From the NCBI RefSeq assembly GCF_002101295.1, contig NZ_CP020778.1:1033001-1097000 (forward strand): a stretch of DNA of 64,000 nucleotides, read 5' to 3'. The position numbers and the translations under genes were made by a program. Shown here one piece after another: positions 62,634 to 64,000 of this stretch (within the stretch, counting starts at the first letter, position 1; every line of letters starts with the position of its first letter). Source of the stretch: Candidatus Pelagibacter sp. RS40. Lineage in GTDB: Bacteria > Pseudomonadota > Alphaproteobacteria > Pelagibacterales > Pelagibacteraceae. The notes under the pieces were generated by a model, which saw only the letters and a list, made by a program, of their open reading frames with translations, did not search any database and was not told the DNA's origin.

Positions 62634-63586
62634 TGTCAGTTTTATTAATTGCAGAACATAACAATAAAGAGGTTAAACCTTTTACTTACAACGCTATAAC
62701 AGCAGCTTCACAAATTGATCAAGATCTTCATGTTTTGGTGATTGGATATAATGCAGATGAAGTTGCAAAGTCTATTTCACAAGTTCCAAGTGTAAAAAAA
62801 GTAATTCAAGTTGATAATGAAATTTATGAAAATTATATTGCAGAAAATTTTACATCTGCAATCATTAAACAAGCTGATAGCTATTCACATATAGTTTGTT
62901 CAGCAAATACTTTTGGAAAAAATTTAATGCCAAGAGTTGCAGCTTTGCTTGATACATCACAAGTAAGCGACATTATTAAAGTCATATCGTCAGATACATT
63001 TCTAAGACCAATTTATGCTGGAAATGCTTTTGCAACCGTTAAAAGCAACGATCCAAAGAAATGCATAACAATAAGACCAACTTCCTTTGATCCTGCACCC
63101 TCAACAGGTGGTTCCGCTGAAATAGTAAAAGCTGATGCAGCTGATAAAACAGAGACAACTCAATTCGTAAAAAGAGAAGAGATTAAATCTGATCGACCTG
63201 AATTAGGAACAGCTAGAGTGGTAGTATCAGGTGGAAGAGGTATGCAAAGTGGAGAAAATTTCAAACTTATTCAACAAGTTGCTGATAAACTCAATGCTGC
63301 AATAGGTGCATCACGTGCTGCAGTTGATGCCGGTTATATTACTAACGACCATCAAGTAGGACAAACTGGAAAAGTAGTTGTACCAGATTTATATATTGCA
63401 GTTGGTATATCTGGCGCTATTCAACATCTAGCCGGAATGAAAGAGAGCAAAGTAATTGTCGCTATAAATAAAGATGGCGAAGCTCCAATTTTTAGTGTTG
63501 CAGATTACGGATTAGAGGCAGATTTATTCGAGGCCCTTCCACAGTTTCTGTCAGAACTGAACAAATTAAACACTATACAAAAATAA
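62633..63586 (+). CDS. etfA: Electron transfer flavoprotein alpha subunit
   Basis: A 317-aa EtfA. C-terminal FAD domain shows VVSGGRGMQSGENF, GASRAAVDAGY, VGQTGKVV, LYIAVGISGAIQHLAGM and AINKDGEAPIF, all diagnostic. Forms the heterodimer with EtfB. Confidence 0.97.
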   Translation: MSVLLIAEHNNKEVKPFTYNAITAASQIDQDLHVLVIGYNADEVAKSISQVPSVKKVIQVDNEIYENYIAENFTSAIIKQADSYSHIVCSANTFGKNLMPRVAALLDTSQVSDIIKVISSDTFLRPIYAGNAFATVKSNDPKKCITIRPTSFDPAPSTGGSAEIVKADAADKTETTQFVKREEIKSDRPELGTARVVVSGGRGMQSGENFKLIQQVADKLNAAIGASRAAVDAGYITNDHQVGQTGKVVVPDLYIAVGISGAIQHLAGMKESKVIVAINKDGEAPIFSVADYGLEADLFEALPQFLSELNKLNTIQK

Positions 63587-63610
63587 CAAATACTGTAATA
63601 AAATATTATT

Positions 63611-64000
63611 ATGTCCAGAGAAGTGATGGAATACGATGTGGTAATCGTAGGGGGCGGACCATCAGGACTTTCAACTGCAATAAAGTTAAAGCAGTTAAAT
63701 CCAGATATAAATGTCTGCTTACTCGAGAAAGCATCTGAAATTGGTGCCCATATTTTATCAGGCAATGTGTTTGAAACACGTGCCTTAGATGAGCTGTTGC
63801 CAAATTGGAAAGAATTAAACTCACCAATTAAAACAAAAGTTACTAAAGAAAAATTTTTATTTTTAGGAAAAAAAAAATCTTTAAGTTGGCCAACCTGGTT
63901 ACTTCCTAAAGTTCAACAAAATCATAAAAATTATATCATAAGTCTTGCAAATCTGTGCAGATGGTTGGGAGAACAAGCAGAAGCACTAGGTGTTGAAATT
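63611..64000 (+). CDS. ETF-ubiquinone oxidoreductase, partial
   Basis: The gene runs off the right edge after 130 codons. FAD motif VIVGGGPSGLSTAIKL, LLEKASEIGAHILSG and SLSWPTWLLPK match ETF-QO, a membrane-associated FAD/4Fe-4S enzyme that passes electrons from ETF to ubiquinone. Starts 24 nt after etfA. Confidence 0.92.
   Translation, partial: MSREVMEYDVVIVGGGPSGLSTAIKLKQLNPDINVCLLEKASEIGAHILSGNVFETRALDELLPNWKELNSPIKTKVTKEKFLFLGKKKSLSWPTWLLPKVQQNHKNYIISLANLCRWLGEQAEALGVEI

Noticed and set aside
1..64000. tRNA, rRNA, CRISPR, insertion sequence or phage genes
   Set aside because: No cloverleaf-like stretch, regularly spaced repeats, transposase or integrase motifs were seen.

Overview
The window is a single AT-rich bacterial chromosome segment with tightly packed genes, many 1-13 nt overlaps and very short spacers. 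Gene content and protein style match a marine alphaproteobacterium of the SAR11 clade (Pelagibacterales). This placement rests on recognised gene families and base composition, not on a database search.

The theme is uptake and breakdown of methylated amines and other one-carbon osmolytes. Region 1 (1-12,037, minus strand) holds a partial class-II glutamine amidotransferase, two tiny membrane proteins, an Amt-family transporter, an unknown Lys-rich protein, the three-part N-methylglutamate synthase (mgsCBA), gamma-glutamylmethylamide synthetase (gmaS), a DAO-type flavoprotein, a MarR-like regulator and TMAO demethylase (tdm). Region 2 (12,183-18,921) holds the divergent TMAO importer tmoX-tmoV-tmoW, with a MORN-repeat protein and an unknown membrane protein inserted, and trimethylamine monooxygenase (tmm) on the opposite strand. 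Together these can take TMA to TMAO to DMA plus formaldehyde, and MMA to N-methylglutamate. The DMA-to-MMA enzyme is not recognisable here.

Region 3 (19,057-28,435) is a glycerol unit: glpK, a GlpVSTPQU-type ABC importer, a GpsA-like dehydrogenase and a class-I glutamine amidotransferase. Region 4 (28,446-35,379) pairs formate-THF ligase (fhs) with a divergent soxBDAG operon (sarcosine oxidase, or the related N-methylglutamate dehydrogenase). Region 5 (35,387-41,157) is more ordinary: persulfide dioxygenase-rhodanese, a BT1-like transporter, GNAT and SRAP proteins, and purE/purK.

Region 6 (41,286-44,686) is a compact plus-strand operon of an M19 dipeptidase-like protein with altered metal ligands, a 554-aa unknown protein, a DUF3726 protein and a 56-aa zinc-ribbon protein. 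It is the best candidate for an undescribed system. Region 7 (44,683-49,472, minus) carries a betaine-type binding protein and permease without an ATPase, a MetF-like and a DmdA-like (GcvT-fold) methyltransferase pair, a 35-aa membrane protein and a Yip1-like protein.

Region 8 (49,742-64,000, plus) runs through betaine-homocysteine methyltransferase, a dimethylglycine dehydrogenase-like enzyme, a SAM methyltransferase, a Rieske oxygenase, an M24 peptidase, a small kinase plus nucleotidyltransferase pair, crotonase and CoA-binding proteins, a second DMGDH/SarDH-like enzyme, EtfB, EtfA and the start of ETF-quinone oxidoreductase. This gives several possible routes from glycine betaine to glycine, with electrons passing through ETF to quinone and one-carbon units to folate. 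At least six proteins carry GcvT-type folate domains (tdm, soxA, soxG, the DmdA-like protein, both DMGDH-like proteins). I saw no rRNA, tRNA, CRISPR array, insertion sequence or prophage. No stretch over 300 bases lacks a gene.
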